The position numbers and the translations under genes are program-made. The notes under the pieces are model-generated. The model did not search any database and was not told where the DNA came from. It saw only the letters and a list, made by a program, of their open reading frames with translations. A stretch of DNA of 64,000 nt, from assembly GCA_913030825.1 (NCBI GenBank), contig CAJWCU010000009.1, forward strand, positions 62,001 to 126,000, in the 5' to 3' direction. Below are positions 24,675 to 34,179 of this stretch, piece by piece. Source of the DNA: an uncultured Rhodospirillaceae bacterium (GTDB taxonomy: Bacteria > Pseudomonadota > Alphaproteobacteria > Rhodospirillales > Casp-alpha2). How positions within the stretch are numbered: position 1 is the first letter of the stretch; each line of letters opens with the position of its first letter.

Positions 24675-26726
24675 ATGGTTGCAGTCGCGACCCCGGAAGG
24701 GGGTGGGTTCGGCCGTCGGATGGCCGACCTTAGTCTGATCGTCAAAACCATCGGCGGCTTTGCTGCAGTGATCGTCCTGTTCGTGGTCGTGATCGGGCTG
24801 GCCTATCAGAATTTCGTCAAGGTCGGGCATGAAGTGGAAGCCATCGACCATGCGACCGCCGAACGGGCCCTGGCGGGGGCCGTGGTAACTCAGTTCCTCA
24901 AAATGACCAAAGCCGCGCGGGAATTCGTGCAAAAGGGCGATGCGGAGTCCGAACGAAAAACGATGGCCGAGGACCGCCGCATGCGCGATGTCCTGACCAC
25001 CGCCAAAGCCGGTATCCAGGTCGCCGCGCATCGCGACATGATCGCCCGGATCGAGGAAGCGTTTGATTCCTACGCCAAGGATTTTTCGGCCGTGGCGAAG
25101 CTTCGCCATGAACATGACGCCTATGTCACCGACAGGGTCGATCCCGCCGGTGAGTTGCTGATCGTCGATCTTGACAAGTTGGTCGCCCATGCCCGCGCCC
25201 AAGGACATGATGCGCTGGCCAACGCTGCGTTGGATGCCCGGGAACACGCCCTGAAAATCCAGGTATTCGCCGGCCGGATGCTGATGAAGACCAAAACCGA
25301 CTACCGCGCCGATATCGCCCGGGAATTCACCCAGTTCTCCGAATTTCTCGACCGGATGACCCCGCAACTGGCGTCGGATGAGGAACGCAAGCTTCACCGG
25401 GAGTTGGCGTCGCTGCGCACGAACTACCAGGAGGCGTTCGCGAAGGCCCGTCACGACGGCGAAGAGGTCAATCGCCTGATGGACAAGGAAATGCCCGAGT
25501 TCACGGCGAAGATCCTGACTGCCGCCGACTCCCTGGATCGCTCCGCCGCCGCATACGAAAAGGCGATCGCCAAACAGGCCGGGCGTGACGTCGAAATCGG
25601 CGAACAGGAGCTATTGATGGTCGCCGGGGCGGGGACGCTGTTGGGTGCCGTCCTTGCGTTCCTCCTCGCGCGCAGCATCTCCAGCCCCGTGCGGTCCATG
25701 ACGGAAGCCATGAAACGGCTGGCGGAAGGCGATCTGGAGGTCGAAATTCCGGCCCAGGGGCGGCGCGACGAGATTGGGACGATGGCCGCCGCCGTTCAAG
25801 TGTTCAAGGAGCACGCCTTGGAAGTCCGAAGGCTGGAGAAGGAGCAGGCGGAAAGCGAGGCTCGGGCCGAAGCCGACAAGCGTGCCGCCATGAACCGGCT
25901 GGCCGATGATTTCTCGACCAGCGTCGGCGAAGTCGTCGATGCCTTGACGGCGGCATCCTCGCAATTGCAATCCTCGGCAACGCAACTTCACGGCACGGCG
26001 GATCATACCAACGAACAATCCGCCGTCGTCGCGTCGGCTTCGGAAGAGGCGACGACGAATACGCAGACTGTCTCATCTGCCGCCGAGCAATTGGCCAATT
26101 CGGTCAAGGAGATCACGCGCCAGGTGACGCAATCCACCCGGGTCGCGGACGAAGCCGAGATCAACGTGGGTCTCGCCAACGAAAAGGTCGGCAGCCTGTC
26201 GCAAACGGCCCAGCGGGTGGGCGAGGTGGTGGAATTGATCACCGACATTGCGCAACAGACCAACATGTTGGCGCTGAATGCCACCATCGAGGCCGCGCGG
26301 GCGGGTGACGCCGGCAAGGGGTTTGCCGTCGTCGCCGGTGAGGTCAAGGAACTGGCGACCCAGACGGCAAAGGCGACCGACGAAATCGCCGCCCAGGTCT
26401 CGCAAATTCAGACCGCGACGACCGACGCCGTCGGCGCGATCGAAGCCATCACCGGTGTCGTCAATCGGATGAACGAGATCACGTCGAGCATTGCCTCCGC
26501 CGTCGAGGAACAGGCGGCGGCGACCCAGGAAATCGCCCGCAACGTGGAGCAGGCGGCGGCCGGTGCGATGATGGTCAATCGAACCATTCACGAGGTCAGC
26601 GAGTCGGCGAAGGAAACCGGGCAATCGGCGGGCGGTATTCAAACCGCCGCCAACGATCTGTCCGACCGGTCATCGGACCTGAAGTTGTCCGTTGATGCCT
26701 TTCTCGCGAAAGTTCGGGCGGGCTGA
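24675..26726 (+). CDS. Methyl-accepting chemotaxis protein with large helical periplasmic sensor
   Basis: A 683-residue chemoreceptor. TM1 spans about 24-45, and TM2 about 316-338. The 270-residue periplasmic part between them is almost entirely helical, fitting an HBM-type bimodular sensor. A HAMP domain follows (about 340-392, [23 protein letters not shown]), then the signalling hairpin with the conserved tip [42 protein letters not shown]. No CheR/CheB-tethering pentapeptide is seen at the C-terminus. The ATG at 24675 is preferred to an upstream in-frame start because it follows AAAGGAGG. The ligand is unknown. It is convergent with the TadG-like gene, 11 bp apart. Confidence 0.93.
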   Translation: MVAVATPEGGGFGRRMADLSLIVKTIGGFAAVIVLFVVVIGLAYQNFVKVGHEVEAIDHATAERALAGAVVTQFLKMTKAAREFVQKGDAESERKTMAEDRRMRDVLTTAKAGIQVAAHRDMIARIEEAFDSYAKDFSAVAKLRHEHDAYVTDRVDPAGELLIVDLDKLVAHARAQGHDALANAALDAREHALKIQVFAGRMLMKTKTDYRADIAREFTQFSEFLDRMTPQLASDEERKLHRELASLRTNYQEAFAKARHDGEEVNRLMDKEMPEFTAKILTAADSLDRSAAAYEKAIAKQAGRDVEIGEQELLMVAGAGTLLGAVLAFLLARSISSPVRSMTEAMKRLAEGDLEVEIPAQGRRDEIGTMAAAVQVFKEHALEVRRLEKEQAESEARAEADKRAAMNRLADDFSTSVGEVVDALTAASSQLQSSATQLHGTADHTNEQSAVVASASEEATTNTQTVSSAAEQLANSVKEITRQVTQSTRVADEAEINVGLANEKVGSLSQTAQRVGEVVELITDIAQQTNMLALNATIEAARAGDAGKGFAVVAGEVKELATQTAKATDEIAAQVSQIQTATTDAVGAIEAITGVVNRMNEITSSIASAVEEQAAATQEIARNVEQAAAGAMMVNRTIHEVSESAKETGQSAGGIQTAANDLSDRSSDLKLSVDAFLAKVRAG

Positions 26727-26737
26727 CCGGAGGCGGT

Positions 26738-28195
26738 CTATTTCGACAGCCGCAATTCGGTCAGGTGATTGGCGACCTCGCGGAACACGTTCTGCAGTTC
26801 CGCCGCGTCGGGCGCCAGGTGATAGAACGGCGCGTCCGGGCCGCTCGCGACCTGTTTCAGCAGGTTCTTCAAGTCTTCGTCGTCGTTGGCGAACTGGATG
26901 ACGTAGACGATCACGCCCGATGCCTTGACGTTCGCGGCGAGATCCGTGAGGCGATCATTCATCTCGTCATAGGCGCCGCCGCCCGTCCCCCAGACCGTTT
27001 TGTATCCGTCGCCGGACCCGCCCACGTTCTCGCCGTCGGTCAGCAGCAGGATCGCCTGCTGGCGGCGATAGGGCGGATCGGGGATGGCTTCGGTGAACGG
27101 GGCCGATGGCATCAGCACACGCCAGGCCCAGCCGAGCCCCTGGGGAATGTTGGTCTGGCCCTCCGGTGAGGTCAGATCGTCGACCGCGTCTTCGATCGTC
27201 GTCTTGGAATGCTGCAGTGGTGTGATGCCGTGGCTCAGGCAGGGGCCGCATTCCTGGCCGCCGACGGACATCGCGCATTCGTTCCACCAGTCGGGGTCCG
27301 GGTCGCCGTCGGGGCCGATGGGCTCCCAGCCGCCCCAATCCGCCGTGCCGATCAGGCCGACATCCAGCAGGATATCACCGTCGTTGGCGTCGTCGCCGTC
27401 ATCGGAATAACGCTGGAAAACGCAGCCGGTCCAATCGGGGCCGGGGTCGTTCAGAAGGGGAACGGGCGAGTTGTTGACCGAGAATACCGAGCTTTGCGCG
27501 GCACCGGTGACGGGATGAACAAAGTTCGCGACGACGTCTTCCGTGGTCAGGCCGGGATCATAAGCCTCGTCGTTGATCGTCACGTTGACCTTTGAATTCC
27601 AGGGCACCAGCCCGATGCCCAGAAGATCCTTGTTCGACGACGTGCCGAACAGGATATCGATCAACGTATGAGCCGCCGTGCGGGCCGCCGAAATGCGCGA
27701 GCCACCGCCGATGGCGCCCGAGGTCATGGACCCCGACATATCGATGGCCAGAACCACGTCCAGTGCGATCAACTCGCGTTTAACCTGGCTGAAGGCGGAG
27801 ACTTTCAATTCCTCGAAGCCCAGCACCCGCATGAAGCTGGTCGGAATGACGGCCGAGGCGGTCAATTCCAGCGTTTCGTTGTCGATGTCCGGATTCTTGA
27901 TCGGCCCCGTCACCGTGGCGCCCAGATAGCCCGCCGGGAAGTTGGCGCTGAAGAACATGTCGATATCGGCGTCTCGGGTGGTCAGGAAGAAAGAGCGGCC
28001 ACCGGCCAACGCCGCCGCGTCGAGTGCCGAGGACAGGCGTGACTTCACCAAATGCGCGCGGGCGATGTCCGTGCCGATGCCGATAAAGCCGATGGCGGGA
28101 ATGATTGCAAAGGCCAGAAAAACGGCCACGCCGCCGCGTCGGCAATGCCGCAGGCGTTCGGAAATTTCACGAATTTTCTCGATGACTTGGCGCAT
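26738..28195 (-). CDS. TadG-like pilus protein with von Willebrand factor A domain
   Basis: A 485-residue protein. The N-terminal TadG-like segment (CRRGGVAVFLAFAIIPAIGFIGIGTDIARAHLVKSRLSSALDAAALAGG, 18-66) contains the single membrane helix. A VWA domain (about 145-475) has an intact MIDAS start D152-x-S154-x-S156 (AIDMSGSM) and the later LLTDGENVG. It should be a periplasmic, membrane-anchored component of the Tad pilus system, perhaps sensing or gripping a surface. It is transcribed divergently from the Flp pilin gene through a shared AT-rich control region with a 24-bp palindrome. Confidence 0.88.
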   Translation of the reverse strand: MRQVIEKIREISERLRHCRRGGVAVFLAFAIIPAIGFIGIGTDIARAHLVKSRLSSALDAAALAGGRSFFLTTRDADIDMFFSANFPAGYLGATVTGPIKNPDIDNETLELTASAVIPTSFMRVLGFEELKVSAFSQVKRELIALDVVLAIDMSGSMTSGAIGGGSRISAARTAAHTLIDILFGTSSNKDLLGIGLVPWNSKVNVTINDEAYDPGLTTEDVVANFVHPVTGAAQSSVFSVNNSPVPLLNDPGPDWTGCVFQRYSDDGDDANDGDILLDVGLIGTADWGGWEPIGPDGDPDPDWWNECAMSVGGQECGPCLSHGITPLQHSKTTIEDAVDDLTSPEGQTNIPQGLGWAWRVLMPSAPFTEAIPDPPYRRQQAILLLTDGENVGGSGDGYKTVWGTGGGAYDEMNDRLTDLAANVKASGVIVYVIQFANDDEDLKNLLKQVASGPDAPFYHLAPDAAELQNVFREVANHLTELRLSK

Positions 28196-28280
28196 ATCAG
28201 GGGTTCCCGATAACAGGCGCCCAGTATTGGCGGTTTGCCGAGGTGGTCAAATGAAACGTTTGCGCGAAAACAAGTAATAA

Positions 28281-28304
28281 ATTTAGATAAAATTTTATCT
28301 AAAT
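28281..28304. promoter_or_regulatory. 24-bp perfect AT-rich palindrome, copy 2 of 3 of the shared element
   Basis: A perfect 24-bp palindrome whose core is TTAGATAAAATTTTAT. It lies between the divergent TadG-like gene (start 86 bp away) and the Flp pilin gene (start 122 bp away). A 21-bp stretch (28278-28298) recurs exactly at 44221-44241, and a close variant lies at 20240-20256. In DNA of roughly 62 percent GC this is unlikely to be chance. A transcription-factor or nucleoid-protein site is inferred. Confidence 0.6.
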
Positions 28305-28345
28305 GTATTCGGTATTTTATTACTGTTTATTAGCAAATAAAAATT

Positions 28346-28375
28346 TTGACGTATAACTTTCGTCATAAGTAAATT
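28346..28375 (+). promoter_or_regulatory. Candidate promoter of the Flp pilin gene
   Basis: TTGACG (28346-28351) and TAAATT (28370-28375) at 18-bp spacing resemble a sigma-70 promoter. The inverted repeat TGACG-N9-CGTCA (28347-28365) overlaps the -35 box and could be an operator. Transcription from here would give a leader of about 45 bases before the pilin ATG, which is preceded by AGGAGAG. Confidence 0.4.
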
Positions 28376-28425
28376 GGTCTTCGAGGTTCACACCGGACCC
28401 CGATACGATATTCAGGAGAGAAGCC

Positions 28426-28608
28426 ATGAAGACCAACATCCTCAAGAAGCTCCAGCAGGACGAGTCCGGCGCCACGGCCATCGAATACGGCCTGATTGCC
28501 GCCCTTGTTTCCGTCGCCGCCATCGGCGCTTTGACCGCCATGGGCGGTTCGCTGGATTCGATGTTCACCGCCGTTTCCGGCGAACTCGACACGGCTGTCG
28601 GCGGCTGA
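28426..28608 (+). CDS. Flp-type IVb pilin
   Basis: A 60-residue prepilin, the main subunit of the Tad pilus. The leader is KTNILKKLQQDESG with predicted cleavage after G15; the mature N-terminus ATAIEYGLIAALVSVAAIGAL carries the Flp-specific Glu at +5 (E20) and Tyr at +6 (Y21), followed by a hydrophobic helix. The short polar tail with TAVSGELDTAVGG is typical. The strong ribosome site and the pair of hairpins after the gene fit a highly expressed subunit whose message is partly separated from that of the assembly genes downstream. Confidence 0.95.
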   Translation: MKTNILKKLQQDESGATAIEYGLIAALVSVAAIGALTAMGGSLDSMFTAVSGELDTAVGG

Positions 28609-28925
28609 GCCCGGACAGGCACAGCAGCTTTTTTAAAGACTGCCCTACGATCTCCATGTCCCTCCCCAGAACCCGATACGGGTTCGTTCTTCGGTCTCTC
28701 AGCTCCCCATGAAACCGGTCCTCCGGTTTCGAGAGCCCGAAGGGGGAGGGGGCGGAGACCCCGCCCGGCCCCGACATCCCCAAGCGATTTTTCCGCACCA
28801 GGCCCGGCACCCCATTAGTTAGTCAATTTTCCTTACGTAACGACGAAGAGAGAGCAGAGCGCAGCGTGAAACCAAGGCGGATGGCACACCCCAGCCGTCC
28901 GCCGGATTGGAAAGGCCCCGACCTC
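28609..28925 (+). other. 317-bp spacer after the pilin gene with hairpins
   Basis: No gene was seen. A run of six T (28630-28635) follows a weak GCTG...CAGC fold just after the pilin stop. The perfect hairpin GAAACCGG-TCCT-CCGGTTTC (28711-28730) can be enclosed by an outer CTCCCC/GGGGAG stem, and a GCGG/CCGC fold follows. These could attenuate read-through from the pilin gene into the assembly genes or protect the pilin mRNA 3' end. Confidence 0.45.
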
Positions 28926-29453
28926 ATGTCCCTCGCCACCGCCATTCATGCGTTTCCTTTGGCATTGTTCACCGGTCTGCTCGGTCTGGCCGCGGTGACC
29001 GACCTTCAGGAATACCGCATCCCCAATTCCGTCAATCTGGCCATCGCCGCGCTGTTTCCCGTCTATGCCTTGGCGCCGGGTGCCGGGGTCGATATCACCG
29101 AAGCACTGATCCTGGCGGCGGTGGTGCTTACCGTCGGCACGGGATTGTTCGCGTTGGGTGTGCTGGGCGGCGGCGACGTCAAGCTGATTGCTGCGGTCAG
29201 CCTCTGGGTCGGGCCGGCGGCCTTTGTCGATTTCCTTCTTATCATGGCGCTGACCGGCGGCTTGTTCGCTTTGGTTCAGTCGTCGCAATGGCGGCTCGGC
29301 GTCGCCCAGTTTCTGATGGACCGGGGCGAGACCGGCGTCGCCAAGACCCTGATCGGCCGCGACGTGCCTTATGCCGTCGCCATCGTCACCGCCACCGTCA
29401 TCGCCATGCCCGTGCCGCCGCTGCTGACCGGCGCGCCGGGGCTGGCCGGGTAG
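28926..29453 (+). CDS. cpaA: Prepilin peptidase of the Tad pilus (CpaA/TadV)
   Basis: A 175-residue, multi-helix membrane aspartic protease of family A24 without the N-methylase domain. The catalytic aspartates are D26 (VTDLQEYRIPN) and D84 (GGGDVKLIAA). It cleaves the Flp prepilin and TadE-type pseudopilins at the inner membrane. The ATG at 28926 is preferred to an upstream in-frame ATG because it directly starts the first membrane helix. It is the first gene of the co-directional block cpaA to tadC, with only 10 bp before cpaB. Confidence 0.92.
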   Translation: MSLATAIHAFPLALFTGLLGLAAVTDLQEYRIPNSVNLAIAALFPVYALAPGAGVDITEALILAAVVLTVGTGLFALGVLGGGDVKLIAAVSLWVGPAAFVDFLLIMALTGGLFALVQSSQWRLGVAQFLMDRGETGVAKTLIGRDVPYAVAIVTATVIAMPVPPLLTGAPGLAG

Positions 29454-29463
29454 GAGAGTTCCA

Positions 29464-30519
29464 ATGGCCATCAACATGTCTCTGCGCGGCGTTCTGCTGA
29501 TCGTCTTTGCCTTGACCGCCGCCGGAGGTACGGGGTTGTTCGCCCGCAACTGGATCGCCCAGCAGCAGGCTGCGTTCAAATCGCGCCCGGCGGAATCCGG
29601 TCCGGTCGCCGAAACGGCGATGGTGTTGGTCGCCAAGGAAACGATGGAAGCGGGGCGCTTCGTGCGCGCCGAGGATCTGCGCTGGACCGCCTGGCCGGAA
29701 GACGGCGTCGCCGAAGGCTATGTCGTCAAGGGCGAGCGGCCCCGGGGCCTGCGCCCGGCCCCCGGCGATGAAATTCGTCAGGCCGGTATGCTCGGTCTGC
29801 GTTCCGGCGACGAAGAAGACGTATCGCGCCCCCGTAAATCCGGGCGTGCGGTGTTCGACGGCGCCGTTGTGCGTTCGCGCATCACGGCGGGTGAGCCGGT
29901 GACGACGCTGAAATTGGTCCAACCCGGCGAACGCGGTTTCCTCGCCGCCGTGCTGGAACCGGGCCGTCGGGCCGTCTCCGTGCCGGTCGACGCGACCACA
30001 GGCATCGCCGGGTTCATTTTCCCGGGCGATTGGGTCGATGTGATCTTCACAGGCCACCTGCGGGTCGAAACGAACAACGGCAGCGGCCCCGAAGGATCGA
30101 AGGCCAAGCGCGTCGATTTCTCGGAAACCCTGCTGTCCGAGGTCCGCGTGATCGCCATCGACCAAAAGGTCGAAACCGGCGACGGCCAGGCCAAGGTGGC
30201 CAAGACGGCGACCTTGCAGGTCTCCCCGAAACAGGCGGAAAAGATCGCCCTGGCGCTGAAGATGGGCGGTCTCAGCCTGAGCCTGCATTCCCTGGCCCGA
30301 CCGGAAGACATGGTCGTCGGCAAGGCTGGCGACGGCTTCACCAACGTCGCCCGCCGCGCGATTTCCAAAGCCGCGGGGCGCCCGGCGCCGCGCCAGGACC
30401 TGCGCGGCAGCTACACCCTGGAAAACGACATTCTCAGCGCCCTCGGCGACAAGCGGTTCCGCACCGGCCCGGGCGTCCACGTGATCCGCGCCGACAAGGC
30501 CGAACAGGCCGGTTACTGA
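29464..30519 (+). CDS. cpaB: Tad pilus assembly protein CpaB/RcpC
   Basis: A 351-residue periplasmic protein anchored by one N-terminal helix (about 8-25). It contains a SAF domain near 55-130 (VLVAKETMEAGRFVRAEDLRWTAWPE) and the CpaB/RcpC domain (about 165-300, ending in LQVSPKQAEKIALALKMGGLSLSLHS). It works with the CpaC secretin in the outer-membrane part of the pilus machine. It starts after GGAGAG, 10 bp after cpaA. Confidence 0.92.
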   Translation: MAINMSLRGVLLIVFALTAAGGTGLFARNWIAQQQAAFKSRPAESGPVAETAMVLVAKETMEAGRFVRAEDLRWTAWPEDGVAEGYVVKGERPRGLRPAPGDEIRQAGMLGLRSGDEEDVSRPRKSGRAVFDGAVVRSRITAGEPVTTLKLVQPGERGFLAAVLEPGRRAVSVPVDATTGIAGFIFPGDWVDVIFTGHLRVETNNGSGPEGSKAKRVDFSETLLSEVRVIAIDQKVETGDGQAKVAKTATLQVSPKQAEKIALALKMGGLSLSLHSLARPEDMVVGKAGDGFTNVARRAISKAAGRPAPRQDLRGSYTLENDILSALGDKRFRTGPGVHVIRADKAEQAGY

Positions 30520-30533
30520 GCGAACCGCAACCC

Positions 30534-32024
30534 ATGGGAACCCCGGCAATGGATATTTTCGACAGCAAACCCAACCCCCGCGAGATCAAACGGTGGAACC
30601 GGCTGATCCTCGCCGCCGGGGTCATGCTGGCCCTGATGATGGCGCTGCTGTTCGCGCCGCCGTTCGCGGCCGCCGCCCAGGCCCAGAGCCGGGATTCCGG
30701 GCGTGTCTCGGTGATTAGCCCGGCCGGCACCAATATCCAGATGGAGGTCAACAAAGGCCGTCTGGTGCGCCTCAACCGACCGGCTTCGACCGTGTTCATC
30801 GCCGATCCGCGCATCGCCGACGTGCAGGTCAAGTCGCCGTCCCTGGTCTATCTGTTCGCCAAGGCTCCGGGGGAAACGACTCTCTACGCCGTCGATCAGG
30901 GAGAACGGGTGCTGGCCAATGTCGATATCACCGTCGGCCACAACCTGTCGCGCTTGCGCCGCGCCATTTCCAAGCTGGCGCCGGGCCACGACATCACGGT
31001 CGATAGCGTCGACGGATCGTTGATCGTCGACGGAATTGTGACCTCCGCCGCCCGGGCCGAGGATATCCGGCGTCTCGCCGCGAGCTTCGCCGGAGCGCCG
31101 GAAAACGTCATCAACCGCCTGGGCGTCGATGCGCCGAACCAGATCAATCTGCGGGTCCGCGTCGCCGAAGTCTCCCGCGAGGTCGATAAGCAACTCGGCT
31201 TCAATTGGAGCGCCGTCGGTTCGATCGGCGCCTTTGCCTTCGGGGTCGCCACGGCCAATCCCTTCGCCTCGACCCTGGTGACGCAGACCATCACGGCCAA
31301 TCCGGGGAATTTTTCTGCAGGCAACGGCAAGTTCACTTTCGACGTCAACGGCGTGATCGACGCCCTTGAGGAAGAGGGCCTGGTGACCGTCCTGGCCGAG
31401 CCGAACCTGACCGCCATGTCCGGCGAGACGGCGAGCTTCCTGGCCGGTGGTGAGTTCCCTATTCTGGTCCCCGAAGGCGACGACCGGGTGATCATCGAGT
31501 TCAAGGAATTCGGTGTCTCTCTCGCCTTCACGCCGACCATCACCGGCGGCAGCCGCGTCAACCTGCACGTCCGCCCCGAAGTCAGCCAGTTGTCCAACAC
31601 CAATGCGGTGATTCTGAACAATTTCCAGATCCCGTCGTTGACCACGCGCCGGGCGGAGACGACGGTCGAATTGGGCTCGGGCCAGAGCTTTGCCATCGCC
31701 GGGCTGATTCAGAACAACGTGACCCACAGTCTGTCGGAAATGCCCGGGCTGGGTGACGTGCCGGTTCTCGGCACGTTGTTCAAGTCCGACCGGTTCCAGC
31801 GCGAGGAATCCGAACTGGTCATCATTGTCACGCCTTACATTGTCAAACCGGCACCGGCCCGCAGGCTGGCCGCGCCCACCGACGGCTTCCAAGCCCCCCA
31901 CGACATCGAACGGATCATCGGCGGGTCGACCCATCGCCATTCCGAAGCCACCGGTAAGCCCAAGGTTTTGGCCAAGGACGGTCAGGCACTGATCGGCCCC
32001 GTCGGTTTCACCTTCGAGGATTGA
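30534..32024 (+). CDS. cpaC: Tad pilus secretin CpaC/RcpA
   Basis: A 496-residue outer-membrane channel protein. The signal region is longer than usual (hydrophobic 24-46, cleavage near AAAQAQ). The N-terminal pilus-secretin domain (about 55-130, VNKGRLVRLNRPASTVFIADPRIADVQV) is followed by a BON-like domain and the secretin core with VTVLAEPNLTAMSGETASFLAGGEFPI and VPVLGTLFKSDRFQREESELVIIVTP. It forms the pore through which the pilus leaves the cell. Two in-frame ATGs (30534 and 30549) are possible; the first is listed. It is followed by cpaD after 47 bp. Confidence 0.92.
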   Translation: MGTPAMDIFDSKPNPREIKRWNRLILAAGVMLALMMALLFAPPFAAAAQAQSRDSGRVSVISPAGTNIQMEVNKGRLVRLNRPASTVFIADPRIADVQVKSPSLVYLFAKAPGETTLYAVDQGERVLANVDITVGHNLSRLRRAISKLAPGHDITVDSVDGSLIVDGIVTSAARAEDIRRLAASFAGAPENVINRLGVDAPNQINLRVRVAEVSREVDKQLGFNWSAVGSIGAFAFGVATANPFASTLVTQTITANPGNFSAGNGKFTFDVNGVIDALEEEGLVTVLAEPNLTAMSGETASFLAGGEFPILVPEGDDRVIIEFKEFGVSLAFTPTITGGSRVNLHVRPEVSQLSNTNAVILNNFQIPSLTTRRAETTVELGSGQSFAIAGLIQNNVTHSLSEMPGLGDVPVLGTLFKSDRFQREESELVIIVTPYIVKPAPARRLAAPTDGFQAPHDIERIIGGSTHRHSEATGKPKVLAKDGQALIGPVGFTFED

Positions 32025-32071
32025 GCCCCCGCATTTCACCCTGAACGCTTCACCCCCCAGGAGCAGGACCC

Positions 32072-32938
32072 ATGAAAACCCAGCCGAGAGCCACCGCCAA
32101 AAGCAAATCGAGCCGCCAGACCGCCGCGCCGCGGCCCAAACGGCAAACGTCGTCGATCTGGGACCGGGGCGTCGGAGGTGGGCGTAGCGGCCGCAAGAAA
32201 TCCCTGAATTGGGCGGCGGGGGCCTTCTCAGGAAGCTCCTGGGCCAATTCCTGGGCGGCGGGTCTGGTGAGCCTGGGCCTGCTGGGGGCCTGCGATCATA
32301 TGCCGGATTTCAAGGCCTACACCCCGTATGAGCCGCAGACCGTGCGCGAGCCCAGGGTCCAACCCATCGCGGTCGCCCATTCGGTGCCGTTCGGCGCCGG
32401 TTCGGTCACCTTGGATGCCGCCACCGGACAGAATATCGATGCCTTTCTGGCCCGCCAGCGGGTCGATCGGGTCGACGCCCTGGAGGTCGCGATCCCGGCG
32501 GGCGGCGGCGAGATCGCGCGCAGCCGTGCCGAACGGATCCTGGCCTATCTCAAGCTCAAACGCCTACATGCCGGACTGGTCATCGACGACGATCCTAAGA
32601 TGCCCGGCGATACGGTGCGTTTGGTCGTCAATCGTTATCAGGTCGCGCTGCCGGGCTGTCCCGATTGGTCCGGGCGGGGAGGCATCACCTGGGACAATCA
32701 GCCGTCGTCGAACTGGGGCTGCGCCAATGCGGTCAACCTGGGCCTGATGGTGGCCAATCCGGCCGACCTGATCGGTGTCCGCGATGCCGGGCCGGGCGAC
32801 GGCGAAGCGCAGGTTCTTGGCATTCAGCGCTACCGCAAAGGCGAGACGACACCGCTTCTGGGCGCGGAAACGTCGGAGGCCCCGGCCGCCGGAACCGGCG
32901 CGCCGCAAGCCGGCGGCGGGGAAGGGGGCAGCCAATGA
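32072..32938 (+). CDS. cpaD: Tad pilus lipoprotein CpaD
   Basis: A 288-residue protein of the CpaD family, the likely pilotin or partner of the secretin. The CpaD signature is complete: CPDWSGRGGITWDNQPSSNWGCANAVNLGLMVANPADL (near 195-232). The lipobox-like LLGAC lies at about residue 74, preceded by a 60-residue basic, Ser-rich extension that is unusual for a lipoprotein; a shorter start is possible, but the ATG at 32072 has a good ribosome site (AGGAGCAGG). The stop overlaps the cpaE start (ATGA). Confidence 0.85.
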   Translation: MKTQPRATAKSKSSRQTAAPRPKRQTSSIWDRGVGGGRSGRKKSLNWAAGAFSGSSWANSWAAGLVSLGLLGACDHMPDFKAYTPYEPQTVREPRVQPIAVAHSVPFGAGSVTLDAATGQNIDAFLARQRVDRVDALEVAIPAGGGEIARSRAERILAYLKLKRLHAGLVIDDDPKMPGDTVRLVVNRYQVALPGCPDWSGRGGITWDNQPSSNWGCANAVNLGLMVANPADLIGVRDAGPGDGEAQVLGIQRYRKGETTPLLGAETSEAPAAGTGAPQAGGGEGGSQ

Positions 32939-34170
32939 GCATCGCCCCGAAACGTACAGCGGCGGCGCCCACGGCGGCCAAACCCTTCATGGCCTTCGTC
33001 GCCGACGACGTGACTCGCAGCCAGGTCGAACGGGCGGCGCAGGACAGCGGCTTCGACGGCGAGGTTTACGTCGGCGGCACCAACGATGCCCTGGCGACCC
33101 TGGCGCAGGTCGTGCCGGCGCGGTTCCTGGTCCTGGACCTGTCCGACCGCGAGGACGTCCTGGACGCGGTCAACCTCTTCGCCGACGTCTGCCAGCCGGA
33201 TACCCGGGTCCTGGTCCTGGGGGCGGTCAACGACGTCGAAACCTATCGCGCGCTGATCGACCTGGGCGTCACGGATTATCTGGTGAAACCGGTCGCACCG
33301 GCGCGCCTGACCGCCGCTCTGGAGCGTCTGGGCGACACGGGCGAGGTCGAAAAGGAAGCGGCTCTGCCCAAATCGGTGGCCCGTGGGTCGGTCACCGGCG
33401 TCGTCGCGGCGCGGGGCGGGGCCGGGGCCTCGACCGTCGCCGTCAACCTGGCCTGGGCGTTGTCGTCCGAGGCACCGGGCAAGACGGCCCTGGTGGATCT
33501 CGACCTGCGGTTCGGGACCACGGCGATGATGCTCGATCTGGAACCGGGCCGGGGGTTCAAGGAAGCACTGGCCAACCCCGGGCGGATCGACAGCTTGTTC
33601 ATGGAACGCGCCATGGTGCGGGCGACGGACAACCTGTTCTTGCTGGCCGGCGAGGAAGACGTGGCAAGCGAGCCGCCGGCGACGGAAGGTGCCCTGGATG
33701 TGTTGTTCGACCTGCTGGGCGGTGCGTTTCAGCAGGTCGTCGTCGATATCCCCCGATGGCATCTGGCAGCGCATGCGGCGCGGCTCGACCGCCTGATCCT
33801 GGTGACCGAGCCGACCCTGGCGGGCTTGCGCGATGCGCTGCGGATGAAGGACGCGGCGACCGCGCTGACCGACGGCGACCTGCCCGTGCTGATCGTCGTC
33901 AACAAGGGTGGGGCCGCGAAACAGGGCGAATTGGCCGTTGCCGATGCGATCAAGGGTGGGTTGCCGAAACCGGCCTATACCCTGCCGGACGAAGTAAAGG
34001 CCCAGGGGCAGGCCCAGGCGACCGGCAAGCCGTTGGTCCAGGTCGCCCCCCGGGCCAAGGCCGCCAAGGTCTTCGTCGAGATGGCCCGCGATCTCGCGAC
34101 GAATGGCGCAGATGCCGACGAGGCGCCCGGAAAATCCCTGTTCGGTCTGATCCTGGGCGGGCGGAAGTAG
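32935..34170 (+). CDS. cpaE: Tad pilus ATPase-like protein CpaE/TadZ
   Basis: A 411-residue protein with an N-terminal receiver-like domain (about 18-135) lacking a phosphoacceptor pocket and a C-terminal MinD/ParA-like domain (about 150-400). The deviant Walker A, ARGGAGAST (159-167), has alanine in place of the key lysine, as in other CpaE/TadZ proteins, so ATP hydrolysis is doubtful. The family localises the Tad machine to the cell pole. It overlaps cpaD by 4 bp and is 9 bp from cpaF. Confidence 0.92.
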   Translation: MSIAPKRTAAAPTAAKPFMAFVADDVTRSQVERAAQDSGFDGEVYVGGTNDALATLAQVVPARFLVLDLSDREDVLDAVNLFADVCQPDTRVLVLGAVNDVETYRALIDLGVTDYLVKPVAPARLTAALERLGDTGEVEKEAALPKSVARGSVTGVVAARGGAGASTVAVNLAWALSSEAPGKTALVDLDLRFGTTAMMLDLEPGRGFKEALANPGRIDSLFMERAMVRATDNLFLLAGEEDVASEPPATEGALDVLFDLLGGAFQQVVVDIPRWHLAAHAARLDRLILVTEPTLAGLRDALRMKDAATALTDGDLPVLIVVNKGGAAKQGELAVADAIKGGLPKPAYTLPDEVKAQGQAQATGKPLVQVAPRAKAAKVFVEMARDLATNGADADEAPGKSLFGLILGGRK

Positions 34171-34179
34171 GAGGGGGCC

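Noticed and set aside
30513-32039. 508-codon minus-strand open frame
   Set aside because: Antisense shadow of the cpaC secretin; composition is Asp/Gly/Arg-rich with no recognisable domain.
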